Of a DNA stretch of 64,000 nucleotides, positions 19,252-27,661 are shown piece by piece (the first letter of the stretch is position 1; each line of letters opens with the position of its first letter). The stretch comes from an uncultured Eubacteriales bacterium (GTDB lineage Bacteria > Bacillota > Clostridia > Oscillospirales > Acutalibacteraceae): NCBI GenBank assembly GCA_934486455.1, contig CAKSPR010000003.1:1-64000 (forward strand), read 5' to 3'. Below the pieces are notes generated by a model. That model saw only the letters and a list, made by a program, of their open reading frames with translations. It searched no databases and was not told where the DNA came from. Made by a program: the position numbers and the translations under genes.

Positions 19252-20139
19252 TTATCTCCTCGGCTTTTTTCTCATGTTGTTTCGAAGACTCTGCTCCTGC
19301 TTTGCCCTTTCAATATCCTTTTTTATCGAACGGACAATGAAAAACACCGACACGGCGGCCAGGGGCGCGCAAACCGCAAGCAGAATGTTGAAGGTTCTTT
19401 TTTTATGATCCTTTACCCGCGCCGTCTCCGAGTCAACGGTATATTCGAGGGAGCTGAAAATATAATCGGCCGAATCGGCGGCGTTTTTTGAAAGCTCGGC
19501 CGATTGCTCGATGAAAACGAGGGTGTATACCTTGCCGTTCATGACCGTTATGTACATAATGCGGTTGTCGGCGTTGTCGACGGTGCCTATGCTGTCCGTG
19601 CTTTGGCCATCCGTAATTTGGCTGTCCGTGCTTTGAACGGTGCTTGCGGCGGGTGTGCTGTAAACGGTGCTGTCCTCACCCGAGCTGCCCGTGTCTTCGG
19701 CATCCTTTCCCTTTAAAAAGGTCAAACGGTAAAAAAGCGCCGCACCCTTTCTTATTTCCTTTACCTCCGATGCGCGGCTTTTTATACTGCCGATAAGAGC
19801 CTGCTCGGCCGTTTGCTCGTCGGAAAAATCCGCCAAATCGACTATTGCTCTTGAAATGTCGGTCTCGCCTGCCGTCATAAAAGCCGTCCAGCCCATTTGA
19901 GGAGCGACGGCGTAAAAAAGATAATCCTTTGAAAGCTTTGCCTCAAGCTCGGAAAGATTTTCCGAAAGCTCGGCGGCGCGGTCGGCTTTACTCTCGATAT
20001 TGTCCTTTGTGAAAACCGTAAAAACATCGGAAAAATGCGCCGTTATACCGTCGACCGTGACGACCGTTTCGGCAATAGCCGACAGGGCAAGCACCGCCGA
20101 AAGGCAAATGGCAAATATGGCACAAAAAAGCTTTTTCAT
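19252..20139 (-). CDS. Membrane-anchored extracytoplasmic protein, unknown function
   Basis: A 295-residue protein I do not recognise. The signal peptide (1-23, MKKLFCAIFA to LSAIA) leads into about 225 exported residues. These include a Ser/Thr/Gln-rich linker around 150-185, and a C-terminal membrane helix (about 250-272) has a basic cytoplasmic tail. The plan resembles the lipoprotein at 23.8 kb. The ATG at 20139 is supported by the signal peptide; the ribosome site is weak (GGAGGAG lies 14 bases away). It sits 23 bases after the HTH-membrane regulator gene, so the two may work together. Confidence 0.75.
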   Translation of the reverse strand: MKKLFCAIFAICLSAVLALSAIAETVVTVDGITAHFSDVFTVFTKDNIESKADRAAELSENLSELEAKLSKDYLFYAVAPQMGWTAFMTAGETDISRAIVDLADFSDEQTAEQALIGSIKSRASEVKEIRKGAALFYRLTFLKGKDAEDTGSSGEDSTVYSTPAASTVQSTDSQITDGQSTDSIGTVDNADNRIMYITVMNGKVYTLVFIEQSAELSKNAADSADYIFSSLEYTVDSETARVKDHKKRTFNILLAVCAPLAAVSVFFIVRSIKKDIERAKQEQSLRNNMRKKPRR

Positions 20140-20162
20140 CTCTGTCAACGGCTCCTCCAACG

Positions 20163-20756
20163 CTATTTCCCGGTTTTCCGACGGTCCGACACAAGCCAAA
20201 ACCACAGAAAAACCAATATCTGAAACACCGCCGCCACGGCATATATAAGGTAGATGTTCGGTATGCTGAGGGTGATGTCCACGCAGGCGGCAAGAGTCCA
20301 GATTATGCCGCTGATAGAAAGGATGCGATATAGGGTTTTCCACCACAGGCAGCTGAAAACGGTGGTAACAATAAAGCTGACGGGACATCCGTATATAAAA
20401 ACAAGCCATTTTCTCGACAGGTCGGGAGCGGCCACCGCCAGCACAAAATAAATAAACGTCACCGTAAGCCAAACAAGCCCCACCGAAAGAGCAGGGACAA
20501 GGGTGTGTTTTTTGGTCAGCTTAATGGGCTTTTTGGGGGATTCGGAGGATATAAAATCGTCCACCGATATTCCGAAAAGCTCGGCCATATTGCTGAGCAC
20601 GGTTATGTCGGGCAGTCCGTCGCCTCTCTCCCATTTTGAAACCGATTTGTCCGAATAGTTTAGTTTTTCGGCAAGCTCCAGTTGGGTCAGGCCGACCGCC
20701 TTTCTGTAAAAAGTGATTTTTTGAGAGATATTTTTTCTTAATGTTTCTTCGTTCAT
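20163..20756 (-). CDS. XRE-family HTH regulator with membrane domain
   Basis: 197 residues. The N-terminal XRE/Cro helix-turn-helix (about 5-65; VGLTQLELAEKLNYSDKSVSKWERG) is typical. Four to five hydrophobic helices (about 85-190) follow, so this is a membrane-bound DNA-binding protein that may respond to envelope state. The ATG has no Shine-Dalgarno. A consensus -10 ends seven bases before its A, so the mRNA appears leaderless. It heads a minus-strand unit with the exoprotein gene and rsmG. Confidence 0.85.
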   Translation of the reverse strand: MNEETLRKNISQKITFYRKAVGLTQLELAEKLNYSDKSVSKWERGDGLPDITVLSNMAELFGISVDDFISSESPKKPIKLTKKHTLVPALSVGLVWLTVTFIYFVLAVAAPDLSRKWLVFIYGCPVSFIVTTVFSCLWWKTLYRILSISGIIWTLAACVDITLSIPNIYLIYAVAAVFQILVFLWFWLVSDRRKTGK

Positions 20757-20762
20757 ATGTTT

Positions 20763-20791
20763 ATTATAAACCATTGCTCTGTAAAAATCAA
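20763..20791 (-). promoter_or_regulatory. Promoter giving a likely leaderless mRNA
   Basis: On the minus strand TTGATT (20786-20791), 17 bases, TATAAT (20763-20768). The predicted transcription start coincides with the A of the ATG at 20756. Confidence 0.8.
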
Positions 20792-20900
20792 CCCCCCTAA
20801 AACCCCCGTTTTTATGCGGTTTTCTACCGTGGGTAGAGGGAATTTTTTAAAACTCTACCGCGCAAAAATCTTTCGTAGGAGAAATTAACGCGCCGATAGG

Positions 20901-20929
20901 GTGACAAACGGACAGTCACAAGATAGAAT
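20901..20929 (+). promoter_or_regulatory. Promoter with overlapping inverted repeat
   Basis: GTGACA (20901-20906), 17 bases, TAGAAT (20924-20929). GTGAC and GTCAC (20901-20918) form an inverted repeat across the -35 and spacer, as an operator would. A second inverted repeat, GGTAGAG/CTCTACC, lies upstream around 20832-20863. Confidence 0.55.
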
Positions 20930-21041
20930 AATGGCAGACAGGGCGGGAGGGAAAACCGTTCCCCGCCGCACAGATAAATTGTTTTGAAGTTTGCAAAAAT
21001 ATATTTAAAAAATTCATTATTCGTTTTGGGAGGTTTTCAGT

Positions 21042-21713
21042 ATGCCGGAGAAAACAAATATTCAAATTGTCGAAAAGGGCGATAACAAAACAAAAGAGAC
21101 CCAAACTTCCGACCGCAAAATCACCAAAGAGGCCGTAATCGCAAAAATCGTGCGGGTCATCACGGTCGCTCCCTTTATGGCCGCCTTTATGCTTACGGTC
21201 ATATGGTTTGCCCGTCCCGATTCCTATTTGGGACTTGGCCACTATCTTTACGCCCTGGGCGCCCTGACCGTTTTCCCCCTGCTCTCCTATCCCGTTTCGG
21301 TCATAATTCCCTCTGTTCGCAAAAAGGGCAGGGACGGACAGCGAAGCCTGGCCATCGCCTTTTCGGTCGTGGGATATGTCGCCGGTATTCTCGGCTCGGT
21401 ATTTTTCGGCGCCGGAAGGATCGAGCTTCTCATATTCATGACCTATCTGCTCTCGGGGATTTCCATCGCTCTTGCCTCCTTTGTATTCGGCGTAAAGGCC
21501 AGCGGACACGCCTGCGGTGTGTCGGGACCCATTGCCATGATGATATATGTGCTCGGCCTTCCCTACATTGCCCTTTACGGACTGCTCGGCGCGGTGGTTT
21601 GGGCTTCTCTTAAAATCAAACGCCATACTCCCGTCCAGCTTCTTCTCGGAAGCATAATCCCGGTTGCGGCGATGTTTATTTCCATTCGCATAATAGGGGT
21701 GTGGCCGTTTTAA
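21042..21713 (+). CDS. Polytopic membrane protein, unknown function
   Basis: 223 residues. A charged N terminus (1-38) is followed by about six hydrophobic helices. A KASGHACGVSGP segment (about 149-160) recalls the SGH motif of PAP2 phosphatases, but the other PAP2 motifs are not clear, so I leave the function open. AGGTTTTCAG precedes the ATG. It is a single gene with its own promoter and a terminator at 21789-21832. Confidence 0.75.
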   Translation: MPEKTNIQIVEKGDNKTKETQTSDRKITKEAVIAKIVRVITVAPFMAAFMLTVIWFARPDSYLGLGHYLYALGALTVFPLLSYPVSVIIPSVRKKGRDGQRSLAIAFSVVGYVAGILGSVFFGAGRIELLIFMTYLLSGISIALASFVFGVKASGHACGVSGPIAMMIYVLGLPYIALYGLLGAVVWASLKIKRHTPVQLLLGSIIPVAAMFISIRIIGVWPF

Positions 21714-21788
21714 CAGGCTTTTTGCCGTTTCGGAAATTGCGGTTTTAAGGCGTTTTCTCGGAGGGCATTTCTTTTCATATGTTTTTTG

Positions 21789-21832
21789 CGGCGGTCGGAA
21801 TTTTTCGGCCGCCGATTTTTGCCGTTTTTTCG
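21789..21832 (+). terminator. Terminator of the polytopic membrane protein gene
   Basis: CGGCGGTCGGAA pairs with TTCGGCCGCCG (one wobble, one bulge) and is followed by ATTTTTG and a further T-run. Confidence 0.75.
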
Positions 21833-21936
21833 GGCTGCGGCTTTACACGGTCTGCCCGTCATTTTCTCCAAAGACGGCCTTTTTTTGTGCAATTGTATAA
21901 ATGTTTCGGTCAACCGCTTTTAAAGGCTTTTAGCCC

Positions 21937-21965
21937 TTGAAAAATTTACAGTTTATATGTATAAT
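21937..21965 (+). promoter_or_regulatory. Promoter of the diguanylate cyclase gene
   Basis: TTGAAA (21937-21942), 17 bases, TATAAT (21960-21965). The leader of about 140 bases shows no riboswitch that I recognise. Confidence 0.8.
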
Positions 21966-22114
21966 GAAAGATAACATAGCTTTATTTGTGCCGCCGTTTT
22001 TTGTTTCCCCGGCATTCGGAACGATCGGCCTTTCGGGACTTCGTGTAAATCGGTGCTCGGCGGGTGAAAATCGGCAAATTCCCCTTTGCAAAAAAAATAT
22101 ATAAGGTGAAAATA

Positions 22115-23545
22115 ATGAATACGGTAAAAAAGCTGCTCCCCATAATCTGCATAACCTGCATTATGTTATCCCTGACCGTTGGGTTATACTACAGAATTAT
22201 TTCCTATGAAAAACAGCGATGCTTTGATAGACTTGAGGAATATGTCTCCACCTTTAACAATGAAATAACCGTGAAATTCGACGATGAAATAGAAAAGCTC
22301 CGCGCCATCGGCGAGCTGCTTTCGGTCGACAACAATCTCGACCTCCGCCAGATGGTTTCTCTGCACATCGACAAGCTTAAAGACTCCTCCTTTTATTCCC
22401 GCATAGATGTGCTTTTCCAGGACGGCTCGTTTGTAACAAACGGAAGTATCCTTGCCGGCAGCGCCACCTCGGATGATTATGAGAAGCTTTTTGAAAAGGG
22501 AGAGCACATATCCCACCGCGTGACCGATTTTGTTTCGGGAAAGGAATGTCTTTACTATTTCATTCCCATAAGCGACCAAAGCGGCATGTCGGCCGTGCTT
22601 GTCGGCGTTATCGATGTACAGGGACTGGGCGATCTTTTCGTTTCCCGTATTTATAGGAATGAATCCTTCTACTGCGTCGTCGACAGCTACGACGGCAACT
22701 ATATTATGGACAGCTGGCACGGCGAGCTCGGCAATGCCTACGAGACCGAGGATCGGCAGCGCGCCCGAGGCTATGAAAACATCGACCTTAAAGAGGAAAC
22801 AAAAAATCTTAAAACCGGCGTTATCGCCTTTAAATCGAAAACCAACGGCAAAACCATATATATGCATTACACGCCCCTTGGCATTTACGACTGGCAAATG
22901 ATGCTTTTCGTTCAGGACGATGTTATCTTTAAAACCTTCAACTATGTGAAGACTCTGCTTTTAGTCGCGGCGGGAATCGAGATTGCCGCAATGCTCATTT
23001 ACTTCCTTTGGACTTTGCGGGCGTTTTACGTTCTTGAACAGCGAAACGCCGAAATTGCGATGCAGCGAGAGCAGCTAAAGCAGCTTAGCTACCGGGATCT
23101 GCTGACCTCGATGTTTAACCGCAACAAATACATAGAAACGATCAACCGCCTTTCGGAGCCGAGCCTTGAAAATATCGGTGCGATTTATGTTGATATGAAT
23201 GGGCTCAAGCGCATAAACGATCTTAAATCCCACACCGAGGGAGACAGATACATCTGCACGGCGGCCGACATCATAAAGGGGCTGTTTCCCGATCAAAGCT
23301 ACCGCATAGGCGGAGATGAGTTTGTGGTGTTGGCTCAATCCATAGAGAAGGACAGCTTTGATAAAAAGGTGGAAAGCCTTAAAGAGCAGGCGTCTCGGGA
23401 GGAAGTAAGCGTCTCGGTGGGCGCGGCTTTCGAGCAAAAATGCGACAACCTTGAACAGCTCCTCCGCACGGCCGAGCAGAGGATGTATGAAAACAAGCAG
23501 GAATATTATGCCGAGGTTAACGGGAAGGGCAGCGCTCGGCTATAA
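22115..23545 (+). CDS. Membrane-bound GGDEF diguanylate cyclase
   Basis: Predicted to make cyclic di-GMP from two GTP. 476 residues: helix 1 (about 8-27), an extracytoplasmic Cache-like sensor (about 30-280), helix 2 (about 285-308), a short coiled region, then a GGDEF domain (about 325-470) with an intact active-site motif RIGGDEFVVLA. No EAL or HD-GYP domain is present. The ATG at 22115 has AAGGTGA five bases upstream; a GTG at 22064 lacks a ribosome site. The ligand of the sensor is unknown. A structured repeat begins 47 bases after its stop. Confidence 0.92.
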   Translation: MNTVKKLLPIICITCIMLSLTVGLYYRIISYEKQRCFDRLEEYVSTFNNEITVKFDDEIEKLRAIGELLSVDNNLDLRQMVSLHIDKLKDSSFYSRIDVLFQDGSFVTNGSILAGSATSDDYEKLFEKGEHISHRVTDFVSGKECLYYFIPISDQSGMSAVLVGVIDVQGLGDLFVSRIYRNESFYCVVDSYDGNYIMDSWHGELGNAYETEDRQRARGYENIDLKEETKNLKTGVIAFKSKTNGKTIYMHYTPLGIYDWQMMLFVQDDVIFKTFNYVKTLLLVAAGIEIAAMLIYFLWTLRAFYVLEQRNAEIAMQREQLKQLSYRDLLTSMFNRNKYIETINRLSEPSLENIGAIYVDMNGLKRINDLKSHTEGDRYICTAADIIKGLFPDQSYRIGGDEFVVLAQSIEKDSFDKKVESLKEQASREEVSVSVGAAFEQKCDNLEQLLRTAEQRMYENKQEYYAEVNGKGSARL

Positions 23546-23591
23546 TGTTTTTCAGCCGCGCGTGTTGACGGCGGCTTTATGGGGCGGACGG

Positions 23592-23736
23592 GCGCTGAGG
23601 CCGTCTCGGCTCTGCCGAGACGGGAGAGCGCAGTACTTTACTGACCTTCCGAAAACGGAACGCTGCCCGTTTCCTCCCTGTATCGGTTTTGCAGTGCGGC
23701 CGCTCTCCGGTCAGCCCGGGCTGACGGCCTCGGCGC
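23592..23736 (+). repeat. Four-way-junction structured element, copy 1
   Basis: Outer stem GCGCTGAGG (23592-23600) with CCTCGGCGC (23728-23736). Arm 1 is CCGTCTCGGC-TCT-GCCGAGACGG (23601-23623). Central stem GAGAGCG/CGCTCTC (23624-23630 with 23701-23707) encloses about 70 bases including TTCCG-AAAA-CGGAA. Arm 2 is the palindrome GTCAGCCCGGGCTGAC (23710-23725). A second copy with the same plan is at 54.2 kb. Confidence 0.8.
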
Positions 23737-23840
23737 GTAGGCTTGGTTAAAGCTCTTCGCTTTGTGCGTTGACAAAGGCCCTATACACAATCCGTCCGAA
23801 ATCAGGAAAACCTTTTAAAACTTGAAAGGAACTTTAAAAT

Positions 23841-24602
23841 ATGAAACGCTTTTTTTGTTTGCTGACGGCGGCGGTAATGCTGCTTTGTCTTTCGTCCTGC
23901 GGGATGACCCAGTACGAGGACGCCGAAAGCTACTTTAAAATTTCCTTCCCCGAAAGCATGAAGGTCTTTGAAATGGCAAGCCTCTCCTTTGACGACCCCG
24001 CCCTTTCGGAATATAACATAAACACCGACATGCTCAAGACCTTTAAGGAGGATGACGGCGGCGTTTATTATGCCAAGGACGAAAAGGGGCGCACCTGCAG
24101 CGTGGCCATTTTCGGAAGCGAGGTCACCATCGACATATGGGAGCTTAAAGCCTCCGACAGCGACAGGATCGTGGAGGTTTACAAAACCCTTGCCTCCTCC
24201 TTTAACGGAAGCGGCTACGACATAACCGCCAAAACCGAGGTCGACCAGGGTGACGGGCACTACATATACATCGAGCTTGCCTCCTCGAGCAACAAAACCA
24301 CCGACACGATTTTTATGACCACCGTCAAAAACGGCCTGCAATATTCAATTATGTACTACGCCCCCGAAATGACCGATCAGGACAAGGCTCAGGCGCAGTC
24401 GATTTTCGATACGGCATATATAACAAAGACCATATCCAACACCGAGACCCAGGAGCAGATCGACGCCCGAATAAGATACTCGACCGTTGCCATAATTGCG
24501 GTTATTATCGCCATAATCGGGGTGACGGTCTTTGCGGTGGTCACAAGGCGCAAGGAGGTCAAAAAGAAAAAGGACAACGAAGATTATCATTCTCAGTTTT
24601 AG
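23841..24602 (+). CDS. Lipoprotein with C-terminal membrane anchor
   Basis: 253 residues, not recognised. The lipobox LSSC is at about 17-20 after a signal sequence. An exported domain (about 21-210) follows, then a membrane helix (about 213-236) and a Lys-rich cytoplasmic tail, so the protein is probably tethered at both ends. The architecture parallels the protein at 19252-20139. AAAGGAACTTTAAAAT precedes the ATG. It stands alone between the structured element and argF; no promoter was clear. Confidence 0.78.
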   Translation: MKRFFCLLTAAVMLLCLSSCGMTQYEDAESYFKISFPESMKVFEMASLSFDDPALSEYNINTDMLKTFKEDDGGVYYAKDEKGRTCSVAIFGSEVTIDIWELKASDSDRIVEVYKTLASSFNGSGYDITAKTEVDQGDGHYIYIELASSSNKTTDTIFMTTVKNGLQYSIMYYAPEMTDQDKAQAQSIFDTAYITKTISNTETQEQIDARIRYSTVAIIAVIIAIIGVTVFAVVTRRKEVKKKKDNEDYHSQF

Positions 24603-24693
24603 CCCTTTTCACGAAATCGGCGCCGATGCTTCGCCGAAAAATGTACGGCTCATCGGCGTTTTCCCCTGTAAAAATGCGGCTTCGGGCGAAAAA

Positions 24694-24709
24694 TGTTTCG
24701 CGTGAAACA
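24694..24709. promoter_or_regulatory. parS-like site (variant)
   Basis: TGTTTCGCGTGAAACA, one mismatch from the parS consensus, in the leader region of argF. Confidence 0.6.
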
Positions 24710-24821
24710 TTTTTAAAGGCATTTAGGCCGGACGCAAAACCCGCTCGTTTTAACCTGAAAAGCAAGCCAAAAATCTTTGATCGCAAGTCGATTCAAGCGA
24801 TCTCCCGAAAGGAAGGATATT

Positions 24822-25823
24822 ATGTACAATTTAAAGGGAAGAGACTTTTTAAAGCTTCTGGATTTTTCGTCAGAGGAGATCGGATACCTCATCGATCTTG
24901 CCGCGCGGCTTAAAAAGCAAAAAAAAGAGGGTATTGCCCACGACGTTTTAAGGGGAAAGCATATAGCCCTCATCTTTGAAAAAACCAGCACCCGCACAAG
25001 GTGCAGCTTTGAGGTGGCGGCGGGCGATCTCGGCATGAGAACCACCTATCTCGACCCCTCAGGCTCTCAGATCGGCAAAAAGGAAAGCATCGCCGACACC
25101 GCCCGTGTTCTTTCGGGAATTTTCGACGGCATCGAATACAGAGGCCACGGTCAGAAAATTGTCGAACAGCTGGCCGATTATGCAAGCGTTCCCGTGTGGA
25201 ACGGCCTTACAAATGAATTTCACCCCACCCAGATACTCGCCGACTTTCTGACCGTCAGGGAAATTTTCGGCCGTCTTAAGGGCATTAAATTTGTTTATAT
25301 GGGCGACGCCAGATACAACATGGGCAATTCCCTTATGGTCGGCTGCGCCAAAATGGGACTGGATTTTGTCGGCTGCTGTCCCGAAAAGTATATGCCGGAA
25401 GCGGCTCTTATCGAGCAATGCAAGACCCTTGCGGCTCAAAGCGGCGGCAGTATAACCTTTGAAACCGACCCGAGGGCTGCGGCGGGGGGCGCAAATGTCA
25501 TCTACACCGACATATGGGTTTCCATGGGCGAGCCGGTAGAGGTGTGGCAGGAAAGAATCAACGATCTCGCTCCCTATCAGGTCAACTCCGAAATCATGAG
25601 TCTTGCGGCCGAGGACGGAGTGTTTATGCACTGCCTGCCCTCCTACCACGATAAGAATACCTCTGTCGGAAAGGAAATGTGCGAAAAATTCGGCCGAGAG
25701 GAAATGGAGGTCACCGACGAGGTGTTTGAAAGCCCCCGCTCGGTAGTTTTCACCGAGGCCGAAAACCGTATGCACACCATAAAGGCGGTGCTTGCCGCCA
25801 CCCTTTACGACGGCGAGCTTTAA
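24822..25823 (+). CDS. argF: Ornithine carbamoyltransferase
   Basis: Makes citrulline from ornithine and carbamoyl phosphate in arginine synthesis, or runs in reverse in arginine catabolism. 333 residues. The carbamoyl-phosphate motif STRTRCSFE is near 52-60, HPTQ near 132, and the ornithine-site HCLPSYHD near 267-274, which favours ornithine over putrescine or aspartate. The ATG at 24822 follows AAAGGAAGGA; the upstream in-frame start at 24777 has no support. No other arg genes are adjacent, so anabolic versus catabolic use is not settled. Confidence 0.94.
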   Translation: MYNLKGRDFLKLLDFSSEEIGYLIDLAARLKKQKKEGIAHDVLRGKHIALIFEKTSTRTRCSFEVAAGDLGMRTTYLDPSGSQIGKKESIADTARVLSGIFDGIEYRGHGQKIVEQLADYASVPVWNGLTNEFHPTQILADFLTVREIFGRLKGIKFVYMGDARYNMGNSLMVGCAKMGLDFVGCCPEKYMPEAALIEQCKTLAAQSGGSITFETDPRAAAGGANVIYTDIWVSMGEPVEVWQERINDLAPYQVNSEIMSLAAEDGVFMHCLPSYHDKNTSVGKEMCEKFGREEMEVTDEVFESPRSVVFTEAENRMHTIKAVLAATLYDGEL

Positions 25824-25934
25824 AGGACGCGGCAACTATTGCGGCGGCGGGCTTTAAAAAGCGCCGCACCGACCGTCCCGCACCTTAAACATTTAAAAGA
25901 TTTTTTATCCCCATATTAAAGACGAGGTGATCCT

Positions 25935-26597
25935 ATGAGATCGGATATTTGCTCGATCCCCGTGGAGGAGGTTTTTGAGCCTAAGGAGGGCTGTCCCGTC
26001 TGCCGAATGAGAAATATGCTTGAAAAGCGTATGGCCGATTACATAACCGGCGCGGCAATGATGGAGCCGGAAATTCGAAAGGTGACCAACCAAAAGGGCT
26101 TTTGCTTTCGCCACTTTAAAATGATACTTAAACAGCAGCGGCGGCTTTCGGTGGCTCTTATGCTCGAAAGCCATTTAAAAGAGGTGGAAAAGCGCGTTAA
26201 ATCCCCCCTTAAATCGGCCGAAAAGGAAAGCTGCTTTATATGCGACGAGGTGGAGCGCAACATGGCCTCTCTCATTTCCAACACAATAAAAAAATATGAG
26301 GCCGACATGGACTTCCGCAAGCTTTTTGAACAGCAGGAAACCCTCTGTTTAAAGCATTATTACGAGCTTACCGCCGCGGCCGACAAAAAAATGGGCCGCA
26401 GATTTAAAGGGGAATTCAAGGACGCGGCCAAAAAGCTGACCCTTTCGTCCATAGAGGAGCTTCACAGGGATGTCAAGCACTTTTGCGACATGTTTGACTA
26501 CCGCAACAACGGCGAGGATGCCGATTGGGGAAATTCAAGGGATTCGCTGGAGCGCAGCGTGCTGTTTTTAACCTCCTTCGACCCCGAGGAAAGGTGA
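25935..26597 (+). CDS. DUF6062-family cysteine-pair protein
   Basis: 220 residues, matching from memory the uncharacterised DUF6062 family. Two similar halves each carry a Cys-X2-Cys and a Cys/His pair: CPVC and CFRH in the first, CFIC and CLKH in the second. This suggests two zinc-binding sites on a helical scaffold. No signal peptide or membrane helix was seen, so it is probably cytoplasmic. It begins a tight run with rdgB (three bases between them). A GAGGTGA site precedes the ATG. Confidence 0.8.
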   Translation: MRSDICSIPVEEVFEPKEGCPVCRMRNMLEKRMADYITGAAMMEPEIRKVTNQKGFCFRHFKMILKQQRRLSVALMLESHLKEVEKRVKSPLKSAEKESCFICDEVERNMASLISNTIKKYEADMDFRKLFEQQETLCLKHYYELTAAADKKMGRRFKGEFKDAAKKLTLSSIEELHRDVKHFCDMFDYRNNGEDADWGNSRDSLERSVLFLTSFDPEER

Positions 26598-26600
26598 GCC

Positions 26601-27209
26601 ATGAAATTTGTTATTGCCACGGGGAATTCCCACAAGGTAAAGGAATTCTCCCGAATGTTAAAACGGCTTTCCGAGCAATCGGACAGCCCCCGGGACCTTT
26701 GCGCCGTATCTGCAAAGGAGCTTTCCATAGACATGGATAAAGCGGTTGAAAACGGACAAACCTTCGAGCAAAACGCCCTTATAAAGGCAAAATACGCCTG
26801 CAAGCAGAGCGGTCTTGCCGCCTTTGCCGACGATTCGGGACTGTGCGTCGACGCTCTTTGCGGCCGCCCGGGCATATACTCGGCACGATACGCCGCCACC
26901 GACGGCGAGCGCATCGCAAGGCTTCTGCGGGAGCTTGACGGGGTGGAGGAAAAAGACCGCGGTGCAAAATTCGTTTCGGCCATCGCCTGTGTTTTTCCCG
27001 ACGGACGGCAGTTTACGGTCAGGGGAGAGACCTTTGGCAGAATTGCCTTTGAAAAAGAGGGAGAGGGCGGATTCGGATATGATCCCGTCTTTTTATATGA
27101 GGGCAAAAGCTTCGGCAAAATGACCGGCGAGCAAAAGGACGCCGTCAGCCACAGGGGCAAGGCTCTTGACAAATGCCTTGCCGAGCTTAAAAATTATCTC
27201 GGCTCGTAG
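26601..27209 (+). CDS. rdgB: XTP/dITP diphosphatase (RdgB/HAM1)
   Basis: Hydrolyses non-canonical purine triphosphates to keep inosine and xanthosine out of nucleic acids. 202 residues. The N-terminal FVIATGNSHKVKEFSRML is the substrate loop; FADDSGLCVDAL and GRPGIYSARYA follow, with GFGYDPVF and SHRGKAL toward the C terminus. The start ATG is three bases after the DUF6062 stop, so the two are co-transcribed. A two-hairpin repeat copy begins at its stop codon. Confidence 0.95.
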   Translation: MKFVIATGNSHKVKEFSRMLKRLSEQSDSPRDLCAVSAKELSIDMDKAVENGQTFEQNALIKAKYACKQSGLAAFADDSGLCVDALCGRPGIYSARYAATDGERIARLLRELDGVEEKDRGAKFVSAIACVFPDGRQFTVRGETFGRIAFEKEGEGGFGYDPVFLYEGKSFGKMTGEQKDAVSHRGKALDKCLAELKNYLGS

Positions 27210-27290
27210 CGCCGGGGGCATAAGGAACCGGCAAAACGCAGTTTTGACTGAGGGGGTAGTAAAACCTCTTGCAACAAAAAACCACCGCTA
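27209..27290 (+). repeat. Two-hairpin intergenic repeat, copy 4
   Basis: CAAAAC-GCA-GTTTTG arm followed by ACTGAGGGGGTAGTAA. The first hairpin is degenerate. It starts at the rdgB stop codon and ends before yhbY. Confidence 0.75.
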
Positions 27291-27352
27291 TCCCGACACC
27301 CACAAACCGACAAAAATCACCCACAAAAAATAAAACGCAAGGAAAGATAACA

Positions 27353-27661
27353 ATGCTTACAAGCAAACAAAGAGCCGCCCTGCGCGGTATTGCCAACAAA
27401 TACGAAACCATTTTCCAGATAGGCCACGGCGGAATTACCGACCAAACGGTAAAGCAGGCCGATGAGGCGCTTAAAAAAAGGGAAATGATCAAAATGCGGG
27501 TGCTGGAAAGCTCTCCCGTCACCGCCCGAGAGGCGGCCGACAGACTTGCCGACGCCACCGATGCCGATGTGGTGCAGGTCATCGGCTCACGCTTTGTGCT
27601 TTTCCGCCCCGACGAAAAGGAGCCTAAGCTTCTTTCGGCAAAGGAGCTTAAAATCAGATGA
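27353..27661 (+). CDS. yhbY: YhbY-type RNA-binding (CRM domain) protein
   Basis: Small ribosome-assembly factor of the CRM/YhbY family, 102 residues. The core LTSKQRAALRGIANKYETIF is followed by QIGHGGIT, the GXXG-like RNA-binding loop, and VVQVIGSRFVLFRP at the end. The ATG at 27353 follows AAGGAAAG; the 28 upstream in-frame codons are compositionally unlike the family and are rejected. The stop overlaps the mtaB start (ATGA). Confidence 0.92.
   Translation: MLTSKQRAALRGIANKYETIFQIGHGGITDQTVKQADEALKKREMIKMRVLESSPVTAREAADRLADATDADVVQVIGSRFVLFRPDEKEPKLLSAKELKIR

Noticed and set aside
21972..22114. Cyclic di-GMP riboswitch before the diguanylate cyclase gene
   Set aside because: The leader length is suitable, but the conserved GEMM core was not found.
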